A stretch of 64,000 bases of DNA from Fasciola hepatica (GCA_948099385.1 CANUEZ040000167.1:2376001-2440000), one strand, 5' to 3'. Counted from the stretch's first letter, positions 1-10,868 are shown. Program-made: numbers and translations. Notes: generated by a model not told the origin, from the sequence alone.

Positions 1-2
1 AC

Positions 3-506
3 TACTGCCGAGGCCGAGCAAGAGAAGCTATCGACGGGTGCACCATGCTCGACCCAGAACAAGGCTACACAAGGGCAAGGGAGATTCTAAGGGACTTGTT
101 TGGCCAACCTTTCAAAGTAGCCCGTAACCTAATAGAGGGCGTGATGGTAGAGGCAAAGAGAACCAAGGGCGACGTCTACACCATGGCCGACCTGGTGATT
201 AAGATGCAGAACTGCTCAATAGCCCTCGACCATTTAGGTTACAGGGCTGACCTAGACGCCATGCACACTTTGGAACGCATAGTCCGTCACCTCTCTCCCG
301 AACTACAGGGTCGGTGGGCGGAAGAAGCAGAACGGATAAGCCGAAGCGACAGGGAAGCCAACTTCGAAGGCCTGACCGAATACTTAGACAGGCAAACCAA
401 GATAGCTGACAGCAGATTCGGCCGAGTCATCCGGGACAGCAACCGAGCAAACAAGCCCAGTGCTAGCCAAGTCCAAACCCCTGTACGGGAACATCCAAAG
501 TTCTAG
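3..506 (+). CDS. BEL/Pao Gag, C-terminal part (copy A)
   Basis: The reading frame is open to the window edge, so the methionine at 45 is not the real start: upstream codons match the equivalent Gag of copy B (shared motif CRRGRAREAI). Residues include the helical block QPFKVARNL and LxGRWAEEAE, typical of the DUF1759-like Gag of BEL elements, which assembles the particle around the RNA. The frame ends after REHPKF, before the zinc knuckle, which lies in another frame from 636, so one frameshift separates them. Role is by family; the frame loss is seen directly. Confidence 0.85.
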   Translation, partial: YCRGRAREAIDGCTMLDPEQGYTRAREILRDLFGQPFKVARNLIEGVMVEAKRTKGDVYTMADLVIKMQNCSIALDHLGYRADLDAMHTLERIVRHLSPELQGRWAEEAERISRSDREANFEGLTEYLDRQTKIADSRFGRVIRDSNRANKPSASQVQTPVREHPKF

Positions 507-635
507 CCTTGGACCACTACACACGTCATTTCACGAGATGCTACGGCGAAACCAAATTGCAGATCCTGTGGTACTAGCCATGGCCTACCAGAATGCCCCA
601 AGTTCGGCAACGCCACAAAAGACGAACGGTGGGGA

Positions 636-2606
636 ATGGCGAGGATGGCAGGAGCATGTTTTATCTGTCTCAACACCACGCACCGGGCAGCAGCCTGTAG
701 GACAAGGAATCGATGTGGTTACGAGGGCTGCACGGGCAGACACCATCGGCTGCTGCATCAGGCGAGAGTAACCATATCCGAGGCGAGTGCCAAGTCCAGC
801 GTGATTTGTTCAACTTCACAATCTGCCAGTAAACCGGTACTTTTAGGCGTAGTGGCCGTGGGAGTAGTGACTCCGACTGGGATAGTCAAGGCGTTGGCTT
901 TCGTTGATAGTGGATCCGACACCACTTTAGTGAAAGAGCGGTTTGCCGACAAACACCAACTGGCTAAAGGTGCGACGTCGTTGGCAGTGAGCACGGTGAG
1001 CGGAACACAAGTAATGACTGCCGGTAGATTAAGGCTGCAACTCATCTCTCTAGACACTAACGAGGAAATTGAACCAACGGAGGCATTCACGTTAGCGGAT
1101 CTCCCCATGCGAGCACCAAGGTCGGTGAACGCAATCTTGACTCGGTGGCCCCACCTGCAGGATGTAACCGTTGTAGACTGGGAAGATGATGAAGTGGATC
1201 TCCTCATCGGCTGCGACGTGCCAGAGGCGCATTGGGTGCTTGACCAGAGAGTGGGCGACCGCCAGGCACCTTATGCCGTACGCACGGCCCTGGGATGGAT
1301 GTTATACGGTCCAGTAGGGGTACGCGGTTCCGTGAATTACTTATCCGCCGAAACGGACCGCATAGAGTATCATTTGCAACGGCTGTATGAAAAGGAGTTT
1401 CATGACATTGGAGACGAAAGACCGACGTTGTCTCAAGAGGATCACTTCGCTCTACAAACGGTGCGGCAAGGCACTAGAGGCCTCAAAATACAGTTCAAGG
1501 TTCCCCTCCCATGGCGCGCACCGATCGACAGGTGGACTGACGACAGAAATTATGTTCTCCAACGATTACTACGACTAAAAGAACGCTTCATTCGAGACCA
1601 GAATCTGTGGGAACGATACGCGCATTTGATGAGGCGAAACGAGGCCCTCGGTTACGTTGAAAAGGTGCCTTTTAACACCGACAGCAAAAGGGGTATCTGG
1701 TATCTGCCTCACCATCCGGTTATCAACCCCAAGAAACCCAATAAACTGCGGGTGGTTTTCGACTGTGCGGCCAAGTTCCAGGGCAAGTCGTTAAACGATC
1801 GCCTACTACAGGGGCCTGACTGGACCACACCACTGATCGATGTTTTGTGCCGTTTCAGAGTGGGTAAAGTGGCTTTGTCTGCCGACATTAGGGAAATGTT
1901 CCATCAGGTGAAGATTCCGGTAGGAGAACGAGATGCTTTGCGTTTCCTGTGGTGGGAAGGAAGCGACCGGGACAACGCAGTGGTGAATTATAGGATGACC
2001 GTCCACCCCTTCGGAGCCATATCGTCACCATTTTGTGCAAACTACGCCCTCCGAGAATCAGCGAACAAACATGGCGATCTAGTCCATCGGACGGTGGTAG
2101 AAAGCGTCAGCAGGAACTTCTACGCCGACGACCACCTTGGGTCATTCGATGATGTGGAATCAGCTCTAGAGCAGTTCAGGGGTCTGACGAGATTGCTGGA
2201 AGAGGGCGGCTTCCATCTAACTAAATGGATGTTGAACGCTTCAGAAGTGCTGAAGGTCATCCCGTATCACGAAAAGGCCGAAAGGGTAAGAGATTTGGAC
2301 GGCTCTCCACTTACTATCGAGCGCATCTTAGGGATACAATGGGACGCGGAAACGGACGATTTTGTTTTCGAACTAAACGTTCCCGAGCTGCCAATAACCC
2401 GTCGTGGCATACTATCTGCCGTCTCAAGTTTGTTCGACCCGTTCGGTTTCGTCTCACCATGGCTGCTACCCGGAAAGATCTTGCTGCAGCGGCTGTGCCG
2501 TAAGAAAGTTGATTGGGACCAGTCACTGGACCGAGAGGACCGGCTGAACTGGAAAGAATTCTTAAACATCTTGGAGAAATTAGGGGACTTAAGGATTCCA
2601 CGATGA
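636..2606 (+). CDS. BEL/Pao zinc knuckle, aspartic protease and reverse transcriptase (copy A)
   Basis: A 656-residue frame. Residues about 8-41 hold a CX2C..H..C knuckle followed by a second Cys/His cluster that binds RNA. Around residue 90 is the retroviral-type protease motif AFVDSGSDTTLV (DSG active site, DUF1758 type). The reverse transcriptase follows, with LSADIREMFHQV (first catalytic Asp) and FYADDHLGSFDD near residue 494 (catalytic DD pair). All visible catalytic residues are present. The frame stops just before RNase H, which continues in another frame from 2644, so an indel near 2600 breaks the polyprotein. Confidence 0.92.
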   Translation: MARMAGACFICLNTTHRAAACRTRNRCGYEGCTGRHHRLLHQARVTISEASAKSSVICSTSQSASKPVLLGVVAVGVVTPTGIVKALAFVDSGSDTTLVKERFADKHQLAKGATSLAVSTVSGTQVMTAGRLRLQLISLDTNEEIEPTEAFTLADLPMRAPRSVNAILTRWPHLQDVTVVDWEDDEVDLLIGCDVPEAHWVLDQRVGDRQAPYAVRTALGWMLYGPVGVRGSVNYLSAETDRIEYHLQRLYEKEFHDIGDERPTLSQEDHFALQTVRQGTRGLKIQFKVPLPWRAPIDRWTDDRNYVLQRLLRLKERFIRDQNLWERYAHLMRRNEALGYVEKVPFNTDSKRGIWYLPHHPVINPKKPNKLRVVFDCAAKFQGKSLNDRLLQGPDWTTPLIDVLCRFRVGKVALSADIREMFHQVKIPVGERDALRFLWWEGSDRDNAVVNYRMTVHPFGAISSPFCANYALRESANKHGDLVHRTVVESVSRNFYADDHLGSFDDVESALEQFRGLTRLLEEGGFHLTKWMLNASEVLKVIPYHEKAERVRDLDGSPLTIERILGIQWDAETDDFVFELNVPELPITRRGILSAVSSLFDPFGFVSPWLLPGKILLQRLCRKKVDWDQSLDREDRLNWKEFLNILEKLGDLRIPR

Positions 2607-2643
2607 TTGACTCCTGGCCATACGACGCGGACTGGAGAAGTAC

Positions 2644-4152
2644 ATGCCTTTTTCCGATGCATCCGAAGTCGGTTATGGAGCTGTGGTGTACGGACGATGG
2701 TGCGCAGGAGATAAACAATATACCACGAGGATCCTGTTCGCCAAAGCCCGCGTTGCTCCACTGAAGTCGGTCTCGATCCCACGCCTTGAACTCAGCGCAG
2801 CCGTGTTGGCAGTCAGGGTGGTACAAGCTGTGAAGAGATGTTTCGATCTCTACATTTGGTCGGTGAGCTTCTGGACGGATTCAACGATAGTACTTTACTA
2901 TATCAACAACGTCCGGAGCCGGTTTAGTACTTTCGTTGCTAACCGGCTCACGATTATCCACGATGAATCAGCCACGCACCAGTGGAGTCATGTCAGGTCT
3001 GGCGATAATCCGGCCGACCTGTGCTCCCGAGGTGCGAACAACTTCAGGCAACTGGACACGTGGACGAGAGGGCCAAACTTCCTGCAACTGCCCAAGCAGG
3101 ACTGGCCCGTGTTCGAATTAAAACCCCCTACGGAATTGGAACTGGAGATCAAAGGCGTAGTGATAGCAACCAACGTCGTCGAAGCGTCATCCATTCTATC
3201 GCGACTGGTCAGGTTTTCTTCCTGGATGAAGACGCTTCGTTCTCTAATTTGGTTAACCAGGTTCAAGAGAAATTTACTAGTCATGAAAGGTCTACGGCCC
3301 TCAGGTCGGATACGCGTCGGCCCGATAGGTCCCGATAAGCTACAAGCGGAAGAGTACGATATTTTCAGAATGATACAACGCGAGGCTTTCGCCCGAGAAC
3401 TCAAGAGGGCGGAAGAAGTGGGGCCGACCAATAAAGACATGCCATCTCCAAGAGGCGAGCTGAAGCGTTTAAACCCCAAACTCATCAACGGACTGCTGCG
3501 GGTGGATGGTAGGCTGACCAACGCCCATCTGAACTTCGACACAAAGTATCCTATACTGCTGCCTGCGAGACAACCTGTAGTAGAGCTAATGATTCAACAC
3601 GTCCACGCCGTGGAGGGACATGCCTGGGAAAGTCACGTGACGAGCGTCATCCGAAAGTATCTTTGGTTGTTGAGAGGACGAGAGACCGTAAAACGCGTAA
3701 TCCGACGGTGTGTGCAATGCAGGAGACGCAATGCCACAGCAGGCAAACAACTCATGGCCCCACTACCAGAATGCAGGGTGGCTACGGGCTGGTGGCCGTT
3801 CAGTGACACCGGGTTGGACTATTTCGAGCCCTTGTGGATCAAGTGCGGGAAAAGATTAGAAAAGCGATACGGATGTATCATGACGTGCATGAAGTCACGT
3901 GCGGTACACTTAGAAGTCGCACATTCGATGACGACCGATTTGTTTCTACGGGCCTTGCAAAGATTTATCAACCGAAGAGGCGTACTGGCCAATATATACT
4001 CAGATAATGGGTCGAACTTTGTGGGCGCTCACCGTGAATTGCAGCGTTGGCACAAGAACATAAACAGGGACGAACTGCAGGATCGAACTGTGGCCTACGG
4101 CATACGATGGCATTTCAATCCCCCACAGGCCAGCCACCGAGGCGGCGTATAG
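2644..4152 (+). CDS. BEL/Pao RNase H and integrase, N-terminal part (copy A)
   Basis: The frame begins in RNase H (PFSDASEVGYGAVVYG, then IPRLELSAAVLA and FWTDSTIVLYYI, with the acidic residues in place), then a linker. From about residue 320 is the integrase HHCC zinc module (HAVEGHAWESHV, CVQCRRR), followed by the catalytic core with GLDYFEP and SDNGSNFVG (two Asp). It ends at a TAG at 4150-4152 inside the GGV-x-ER motif near the third acidic residue, where other BEL integrases have a sense codon. The rest continues in the same frame after the stop, so this is a single nonsense change. RNase H removes the RNA template; integrase inserts the cDNA. Confidence 0.92.
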   Translation: MPFSDASEVGYGAVVYGRWCAGDKQYTTRILFAKARVAPLKSVSIPRLELSAAVLAVRVVQAVKRCFDLYIWSVSFWTDSTIVLYYINNVRSRFSTFVANRLTIIHDESATHQWSHVRSGDNPADLCSRGANNFRQLDTWTRGPNFLQLPKQDWPVFELKPPTELELEIKGVVIATNVVEASSILSRLVRFSSWMKTLRSLIWLTRFKRNLLVMKGLRPSGRIRVGPIGPDKLQAEEYDIFRMIQREAFARELKRAEEVGPTNKDMPSPRGELKRLNPKLINGLLRVDGRLTNAHLNFDTKYPILLPARQPVVELMIQHVHAVEGHAWESHVTSVIRKYLWLLRGRETVKRVIRRCVQCRRRNATAGKQLMAPLPECRVATGWWPFSDTGLDYFEPLWIKCGKRLEKRYGCIMTCMKSRAVHLEVAHSMTTDLFLRALQRFINRRGVLANIYSDNGSNFVGAHRELQRWHKNINRDELQDRTVAYGIRWHFNPPQASHRGGV

Positions 4153-4158
4153 GAACGC

Positions 4159-4713
4159 ATGATCCGGTCCGCCAGACGGATATTGCTGTCAATCCTGGAG
4201 CAGCAGCCGCCCGACGACGAGATGCTGAACACCATCATGACTGAAGTGGAGCGAATCCTGAACAACCGCCCCCTGGTTCCAGTAATGAACGGCGACCCCA
4301 CCCACCTGGCGCTCACCCCAAACGACTTATTGACGTTAAGGTCGAACGAGGGTTTCCAAGGGCCGGTAAGCCTTCGTGGGAGCTACCTCCACTGGTGGAA
4401 GCAAGCGAACTATCTGGCCAAGGTCTTCTGGAGGCGATGGCTGCGGGAGTACCTACCGGCTTTGCAGACTCGACAGAAGTGGCTGGCCAAAACAAGACCA
4501 TTCAAAGTTGGGGACGTGGTTATGATCGCCGACGAACGCGCACATTTCAGCGCTTGGTCTTTGGGAGTAGTTACGGAAACCATCAAAAGCACTGACGGAA
4601 TGATAAGAACGGTGAAGGTGAAGACAGCTAACGGAGTGCTCATTCGTGACATACGCAGTAATAACCTACTCGAGAGCGAAGACGGAGGAGCTGATAACCC
4701 TGAGGCCCAGTAA
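4159..4713 (+). CDS. BEL/Pao integrase C-terminal part with DUF5641-like tail (copy A)
   Basis: It continues the integrase frame right after the TAG at 4150-4152. The end of the catalytic core (VERILNNRPL, ALTPNDLLTLRS) is followed by the small basic DUF5641-type domain seen at the C terminus of BEL integrases (FKVGDVVMI). The methionine at 4159 is incidental, not a real start. The frame ends at 4713 with an acidic tail. Confidence 0.9.
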   Translation: MIRSARRILLSILEQQPPDDEMLNTIMTEVERILNNRPLVPVMNGDPTHLALTPNDLLTLRSNEGFQGPVSLRGSYLHWWKQANYLAKVFWRRWLREYLPALQTRQKWLAKTRPFKVGDVVMIADERAHFSAWSLGVVTETIKSTDGMIRTVKVKTANGVLIRDIRSNNLLESEDGGADNPEAQ

Positions 4714-5409
4714 ACCTTTTTCACGCCAGTAATCGAGGTGGATAAAGAAACACCATATATACCACACGGTCTCCGTCAAACACGTTAAGGTGCTCGCGGT
4801 CTTTTCGTTGACATTACAGGAGGTTCTTTCCGATATGTGGTGATGAGTGCGATTCCATTATACATCCCGATACATACACGCATGCACGACGCACTCTACA
4901 TCCCGTAAACCCATCAAACATGTGACAGTGTTCGTTGTTTTGCTTTTTGTTGACGCTACCGAATGCCCCTTGCATATGTGGAAGTAGCGGAGCTCAGGTC
5001 ACACACACATGCTACATTTCACTCGTTTTCTTGTCACACGGTCTTTTGTTGACATTGCAGAAAGTCTTCCTTTGATGTGTAGTCATACCTGTGATTTCAT
5101 TGTACCCCCGGCACATACACACACTCACACACACACACTCAAGCACTTTCATCCAGGACCGGACGGCCCCTTACGAGGACAACGTCTATGTGACCCTTCA
5201 CGCCCGCCATCGGTCATTTGGTCTTGTGGAAGATGTAGACTAGCCTCACGTCTATGTATCCAATGGATTAGGGGCAACCAGTAGTAGAACGTTGACGACG
5301 AGCATTAGACGCGCGCACTGACAGCAGGGCCTAGGCAGGTAGGAAGAATCAGTACCTTTATACCGAACCTTTGACTCTGCTAAGGATCCAGGAGGATTTT
5401 GGTGGGCGA
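4714..5409 (+). other. BEL copy A 3' untranslated region with repeats and polypurine tract
   Basis: Non-coding stretch between the pol stop and the 3' LTR. It holds three imperfect direct repeats marked by TTTGTTGACNNTNC followed by a TGTGG or TGTGT, near 4805, 4948 and 5044, and a CA-rich stretch at about 5108-5140. It ends in the purine-rich segment CAGGAGGATTTTGGTGGGCG directly against the LTR; nearly the same tract precedes the LTR of copy B, supporting it as the polypurine tract. Confidence 0.65.
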
Positions 5410-5786
5410 TGTAACAGCCGGTCGTGGAAAATCCCCCTTTTTCCCTCGCGATTCAGTGCTTTTCCCAACATCACTCATTTGCATACACTATTGACTTTTC
5501 TTTACGAACTGGTTGTTTTTCTGGACCAATTGTTGTTTGTTCGCGCCCAGAGCGCTACTTTGGCACATTCTTGTTCAGGACCTGCGTGACGCACGTGCTG
5601 TTTGCTCACACGCTGCTATTCGGTTTCTCGTTGTTGAGTCCTTGTGATCGTATTATTGAGGTTTGTATATTGTTTATGTCATTGTTTATTGTAATAATCT
5701 AGTATCGTGGAATATCACGGATAATCGTCTTTTGATTTCGGGATCCGTTGCGAATTTGGCTACGCATTGCTCAAACGTTCGTTACA
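5410..5786 (+). repeat. 3' LTR of BEL copy A (377 bp)
   Basis: It starts TGTAAC and ends GTTACA, a six-base inverted terminal pair identical to that of the copy B LTRs, and is similar in length (377 against 384). The interior resembles copy B only in patches, such as the stretch before the end (GATTTNGGNNNCGTTGC). The partner LTR is outside the window, so identity cannot be measured. Confidence 0.85.
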
Positions 5787-6473
5787 GGCCGTGCGCTGGA
5801 CTCCCAACCTGAAAGCACTTCGAGGTGAACACAAAGGGTGTGATCCACCAGCCTAATTGATTTCGCACAGCGTTGCTGACGACCTGCATGCCCGATATGC
5901 GCCGGCCAAAGCGGTGGATCTGACTGCGCCCCGCACCGTTGGGAATGGCACCAATGTTTATCGGTGTTTATGCATATGAGGCGCAGTTCAACTGTGATAG
6001 TATGAGATATAAGTTCGGTGGTCGGATGGTTAGTTTGCAAGGGGTTCCAGGGGACGGAGCCAGCGGCTAATAGTCGACCAAACAGCGGCATTATCCAGGC
6101 GCGTATACCAAATTAGAGAGTGAAATTCACGTAAGGAGAGAACTGGAAAATTATAGTAGATAAAATAGATCAGCCATGGTGTGCCCCTGCTGTGGATCAA
6201 CGGTTAATGGAGGCATATAAAAGCTAGTAAAGTACGAGGCATAAGCGACAGAAACTACGGGGGTAGGTGGAAGCAAAGTGGTTGAAATTAGTGGCATTTC
6301 AATTTGTTTGATTCATCAAGGAAATCGCCATAGGAACTCTAACGTTGAGAACTCAGTCAGATAAATGAAACTGTCTATCGTTGATTTTGTCCTCAATTGA
6401 AGGGAGCGGGGTCGGCAAAGGAGTTGGTCTTAGAAGTCGAGGCCCCTCTCGTAAGCTACATATTCTGCCATGC
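5787..6473. other. Flank between BEL copy A and LINE-A
   Basis: I see no gene here. The right part (about 6100-6473) may be the 3' untranslated tail of LINE-A on the minus strand; the left part is unassigned repeat-like sequence. Confidence 0.4.
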
Positions 6474-7001
6474 TCATATTAGATAACTGGAGCGCACGGG
6501 TGACACTGGGATATGGGATGAGTGCCGACAGAAATTGGACTTGGTTTGTGAGGCTCGAAGGGTGATGGGCAACTTGTTCCAGACTTTGGAGTAGACAAGA
6601 AGGAAAAAATGTGACCGTATGGCCGACTTAGCTATACTGGAAGAGACAGTAAAAGGCCTGTGCCGAGGTGAGTAGGGAGTTTCACGGGAGAAGCTTACTG
6701 GGTCAAAGGAAGAAGACCGGTTATGGAGCAGGTTACACAAGAAGACTAAGTTTAGTCTTAGGCGGCGGGGCCAGAGTGGGTCAAGATTCAGATTTTGGCA
6801 TCGTTCTCTATAGTTAAAAAACGTGGACCAACCGAGTAGTTGTTTGGTGATAAGCCTTTGTATGCTTTCAATCACAACTCTGTCGAATTTCGTCATGTTA
6901 GAAAATATTACTGGGCAGTATTCAAGCAAAGGCCTGACGTGGGATTTGTAGGTGTCGATGATACTCTCCCGGAAACGAAAGGAGTGGAAGAGAAGGGCCA
7001 C
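6474..7001 (-). pseudogene. LINE-A reverse transcriptase C-terminal tail
   Basis: It includes YKSHVRPLLEYCPVIF (the thumb motif shared by CR1-like LINEs), IESIQRLITKQLLG and VWNKLPITL near the end, in the same order as LINE-C and LINE-D. It is joined to the RT core by a frameshift between 7001 and 7062. The stop at 6474 is probably the original ORF2 end. Confidence 0.8.
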
Positions 7002-7061
7002 ACTTCTTCTAGCCTTGGCTGCTTGGACGGCGGCTTGCTCAGAAAAGTTGAGGGAGCAGGA

Positions 7062-8213
7062 TTATTTGAGGCCCAAATCGCGGATGAAAAGTCGACTGGC
7101 TATTGGGGACCCACCAAGAGTTGAGGATCCAGGGGGCAATTGGAACTTGTAGGTTAGGGCATCGCACGTATCATTGGAAAGGCTCATCCTCCAGGTGTGG
7201 CACCAGCGGACAAGTGCAGCGAAGTCAGCGGAAATGTTGCAAAGAGTAGGGATGGCATCATTAGAATTGAAAGAGTAAACTATTTTTATATCGTCTTCAA
7301 ATAAGACCAGCGTGCCGTGGTGCACCAGATCCAATGCGTCATTAATGTACATCAGAAATAGGAGAGGACCCAGTACGCTTCCCCGTATAGCGCCACTTTT
7401 AACAGGTTTCGGTTTAGAAGTATGTCCATTGATGTTGACCACTTGCGAACCATGAGCGAGATAAGATTTCAGCCAAGAAAGCAGCGGGTCAGCAATGCCG
7501 AATGAGCGCAGTTTGGAAATAAGATGCAGGTGTGGAACACGGTCGAAAGCCTTCGACAGATCTAGGTAGACAATTACTAATGCTTGCCCGCTATCAACAG
7601 CCTTAGTGACTAGGTTGAGGAAGTCAAAATGACATGTGATGCATGATCGCGATTTGAGAAACCCGTGCTGCCTATTGCTAAGAAGGTTTGAAGCGAGAAG
7701 ATGGGTGGTAATGCCATCTTTGATAATCGTTTCCATTATTCTGGAAATGATAGGGGTATGGTTGATGGGACGGTAATTAGGAAGTTCGTGGACAGGTCCT
7801 TTTTTGTGTCGTAGAATGATGACCGGAAGCTTCCAGTTCGACGGTACCGAACTAAATTTGAGTGACAAGTTGAATAGGTTCAGTAATAAAAGTGGAAGGT
7901 CCGATCCACCGTTAATGATTGCAGCTGGGGGCAACCCGTCTGGTCCAGGATGGGCCGATGCTTTATAGAGTGAAATGAGCCTGGTAATAACGCTTACTTC
8001 AAGGGTTAGGGTAGATAAGGAGGAGCCGGTAATAGCCAGAGAATTTGGGGGTGCTGTATCTAAGGCGGGGGCCATGGAATTGGCGGAGTATTGGTTGAAG
8101 GCCTCAGCGATGTCAGAAGGAGAGGTGGCCGAAGTTTTATCCGGTACCACAACATATTGGATCATAGTATCTGTTGCAGAATTCCTAGATTTGTGTAGGA
8201 GTGAGAGTTTCAA
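7062..8213 (-). CDS. LINE-A reverse transcriptase core
   Basis: 383 residues with the ordered RT motifs: SAHPGPDGLP, LPNYRPINHTPIISRIME, NRQHGFLKSRSCITCHF, VYLDLSKAFDRVPH (first Asp), GSVLGPLLFLMYIND and FEDDIKIVYSF at the F/YxDD position. All catalytic aspartates remain, although the x position is Glu. The frame ends at 7062, and the C-terminal part follows in another frame, so the protein is broken. Confidence 0.9.
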   Translation of the reverse strand: MKLSLLHKSRNSATDTMIQYVVVPDKTSATSPSDIAEAFNQYSANSMAPALDTAPPNSLAITGSSLSTLTLEVSVITRLISLYKASAHPGPDGLPPAAIINGGSDLPLLLLNLFNLSLKFSSVPSNWKLPVIILRHKKGPVHELPNYRPINHTPIISRIMETIIKDGITTHLLASNLLSNRQHGFLKSRSCITCHFDFLNLVTKAVDSGQALVIVYLDLSKAFDRVPHLHLISKLRSFGIADPLLSWLKSYLAHGSQVVNINGHTSKPKPVKSGAIRGSVLGPLLFLMYINDALDLVHHGTLVLFEDDIKIVYSFNSNDAIPTLCNISADFAALVRWCHTWRMSLSNDTCDALTYKFQLPPGSSTLGGSPIASRLFIRDLGLK

Positions 8214-8249
8214 TGTTTTATTGGGATGCCTTAGGGCTTTAAATTCTTC

Positions 8250-8771
8250 TTAGCGGAGCTGTTTTTCCTTTAGGTCCCGGATAATATCAGTAAGGCGCGT
8301 TAGTCTCATGAGAAGAGAGAAGTCGTGGTTTTGGAGGTAAAGTCTTTGCTTCTTGAGGTACTTTCGTTGGAGGGAGGCAAGTTTGGACTTCCTAAGGGAG
8401 GAGTTTTGGGATATTGGGCTGAGTTTCAGGAGGCAGTTTCTTATGTTAAGGTAAAGGTGATCAGCCGCTTGTTGGGGGTCAGCCGTTAGAAAAAATCTGC
8501 TCCAATATTGGTTACGGATGAGATTGGGCAGAGGGTTCCAATTTAAACGGACGGAATTGTTCGCTGGGATCAGATAGTCTGATGAATAAAGATGGAATGA
8601 AAGATTACCAGCCACTATCTTATGGTCGCTACCCGAAAATTTATGCAGAACGGAAGCCGAAAAGTGGGAAACGCTGTGGGTGAATATAAGATCTAGTATG
8701 TTGGCGTTTCTAGTAGGGGTTTTAACGTGTTGCACCCAGCCCCCAATTAGAGTATGGGACACAAAGTCCAT
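8250..8771 (-). pseudogene. LINE-A endonuclease C-terminal part and linker
   Basis: The stretch NANILDLIFTHS followed by FSGSDHKIVAG is the terminal signature of the apurinic-like endonuclease (LDLxxT, then SDH with the catalytic His). The remaining residues form the basic helical linker to the reverse transcriptase (RKSKLASLQRKYLKKQ). The frame stops at 8250, just before RT. Confidence 0.8.
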
Positions 8772-9888
8772 TAAGTTGGGAGGTGCCGTGAGGTTTCTCC
8801 AGGATATTTTAGGCCGGTCAAAATCACCGGCTATGATTTTCGCCGCTGAAGGTAGTAGTGAAAGGTAATCGAAGGCCTAAATTAAGGGAGTTAAGTCTGC
8901 AATAGTAGATGAGGGCGGGCGATAGACGCAACCAATGTGCATGACTACAGTTGAGAACCGAATAGTGAGTCATAGAGAATCAGGAATTGAGTTGAGTGTG
9001 GCATGTCTGATGGGGACTATTAAAAGGGCATGCTGTACGTACACAAGTCACCCACCTCCGCGTCTGTCGATCCCATTTACCCTAAAAACTACATACTCTT
9101 GGAGCATAATTTCGCTTGTGAGAGTGTGTTCGGTGAGCCAGGTTTCAGTAATAAAGATGATGTCAGGACTGGATGTTATGACAATTTTTTAAGTGATGAA
9201 GCTTATTTAAGATGGACCGCGAGCTGAATGAGATGAATGAAAACCCACTCATGTGGAAGTGAGTGTCAGGGTTAGGTAACGTACGGGAGTTGTTGGTCGG
9301 AGGAAGTGCACGGTGAAGGGCATGAGTTGGAGCTGCTACCGAAGAGAAGGAAAAGCGAGCGTTAGATGCCTCCTCGATGATTTCGGAAGAATCAGCTGCG
9401 GAGGAACCGGAAATAATCAATTTTGGGTTATTACGAAGTGAAGGAGAAGACCTTAGACGAAGTAGTCCTGCTACTTGTCCTGATTCGTTGGGATCGTTCG
9501 ATGCTCCAGTGCAGTGACAGAATATGGGGTTATGGAAGGTATTGGCTTTCCCACGTGACAACCTTGTTATTGGTTGGTGTTGTGTGGTAATAGCAGGCCT
9601 CAGAGGGTAAGGACTAAAGGAGTTTGGGGTGGCCTCGCCGCCCATCGATTCTGATTTCCCGGGTGCGGAAAGATAGGAATCGGCGGTTGGTAGAGGGGGT
9701 ATATGGAGGTTATTTTGGAAGAAGGTAGTGGTAATACGCAGTGTTGCGTAGTTGGCCTGCGGAGTCCAGTGTGCTACCGAAGGTATGAACGACTGGTAGG
9801 GTGCCGGTATTGGAAAGTGGTTCATTAGGACTAGAAGTGATGAAAGAGTGTGGGATTGTATGCCACAGGGTGGGGAAAATTTACTCAA
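8772..9888 (-). pseudogene. LINE-A ORF1/ORF2 linker and start of endonuclease, broken
   Basis: A Ser/Pro-rich stretch runs to FISFSSRSILNKLHHLKN near 9195, which matches the opening beta-strand and N-x-R-S-x-L-N-K motif of LINE endonucleases. After a stop near 9163 the endonuclease continues in several frames down to 8772, with fragments equivalent to the GWVT...acidic portion but multiple stops. The domain cannot be active in this copy. Confidence 0.6.
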
Positions 9889-10868
9889 AGGGGGTTTGTA
9901 GATGTATCATTCGCGTAAAACGACTGTGGTGGGGCAAAACGAAGATTTTGGTATGGTAAAGGAACCAACGAGATGAACGGTGGAGGCTCGGAAAAGTTAG
10001 GAAATAATGAGCTAGGAAGATGCGGCGTATAAATGCGCGTAGGGCTTAGGTTTCGCTGGGAGGAATTGCGGTTTGAGAAACTATCTATTTTGGAAACAGA
10101 AACTGTAGGTCCAGGCATTAGTGACATCTTGCTAAGGCATCTGTTCGCTTCTAATCTATGCGTGACCTTCGGGGTGTAGCCTGGTGATATAAGGCGGTGG
10201 TTGCCTATTGAGCTAAAAGTTGAGCCCTTCAGTAGGTATGGAGTGTGGGTTGCCGAACTCTGGATTTGCTGCCATGTGTTACCCTTGGTATCGACACTCT
10301 GCATTGGGGGCTGAGTGTAGATCGTTACCATCTTTCGGCCCGTGAGTGATAAGTTAGATTGCAACAGTGAGGTTGTGTCCCTAGGTAAGCTACCTCTTGG
10401 CAGCTTGTTTACGGCGGTATGCCCTGAATTCTGACGGGTTAGATTCGAGCGAGAATGACCTGGCAATGTTATGGTGCGGTTCGGCGAATGGGTTTTAGTC
10501 GTGGCTATGTGGTGTGGACAGGAATGACCGTACTTTGATTTATGTGTCGCCTTGGGAGAGTGATGCGTAGTTGTTAGGTCAGGGAGGCTACGTGATTTAG
10601 GTAGCTGCTTCTGAGGCACAGAGCTAAGCTGTCTGGCAAGACTCGATGGATTCGAGTCCCAGGCATCTGCGACACTATTGACGAGCCTAGGGCGCTTGGA
10701 GACCGGTGGATTTGGAGAAGGCCCAGGCGTTGCGTCAAGGTCTACATCAGACAGTTGTTGGCTGATAGACGTTGGTTGCATAGAGCAGGTTAGGGGAGTG
10801 ACGGGGTTAGGTTTCTTTTGGGCGGATTCCTGCACTGGAAGTTTGCGAGAGTTCGACCTTTTCAGCAC
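9885..10868 (-). pseudogene. LINE-A ORF1, C-terminal part (frameshifted)
   Basis: 327 codons rich in Ser, Pro, Thr and basic residues, with no catalytic motif and low complexity, as expected for the tail of a LINE ORF1. It overlaps the upstream block by 7 bases across the A-run frameshift. There is no independent start; the methionine at its beginning is not a plausible initiation site in the intact element. Confidence 0.5.

Larger units (their letters stand above)
1..5786 (+). mobile_element. BEL/Pao LTR retrotransposon, copy A (5' end outside window)
   Basis: Domain order gag, zinc knuckle, aspartic protease, reverse transcriptase, RNase H, integrase, then a 3' LTR is the BEL/Pao arrangement. 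The left LTR and the start of gag lie beyond the window edge. Coding is broken by frame changes between gag and pol and between RT and RNase H, and by one stop inside integrase, so this copy is not expected to make a full polyprotein. A purine-rich tract immediately before the 3' LTR fits the plus-strand priming site. The same family is present again as copy B (15,028-24,227). Confidence 0.93.

Noticed and set aside
5009..5284. Short secreted-like protein with a poly-His/Thr stretch
   Set aside because: It is a reading of CA repeats within the BEL 3' untranslated region.
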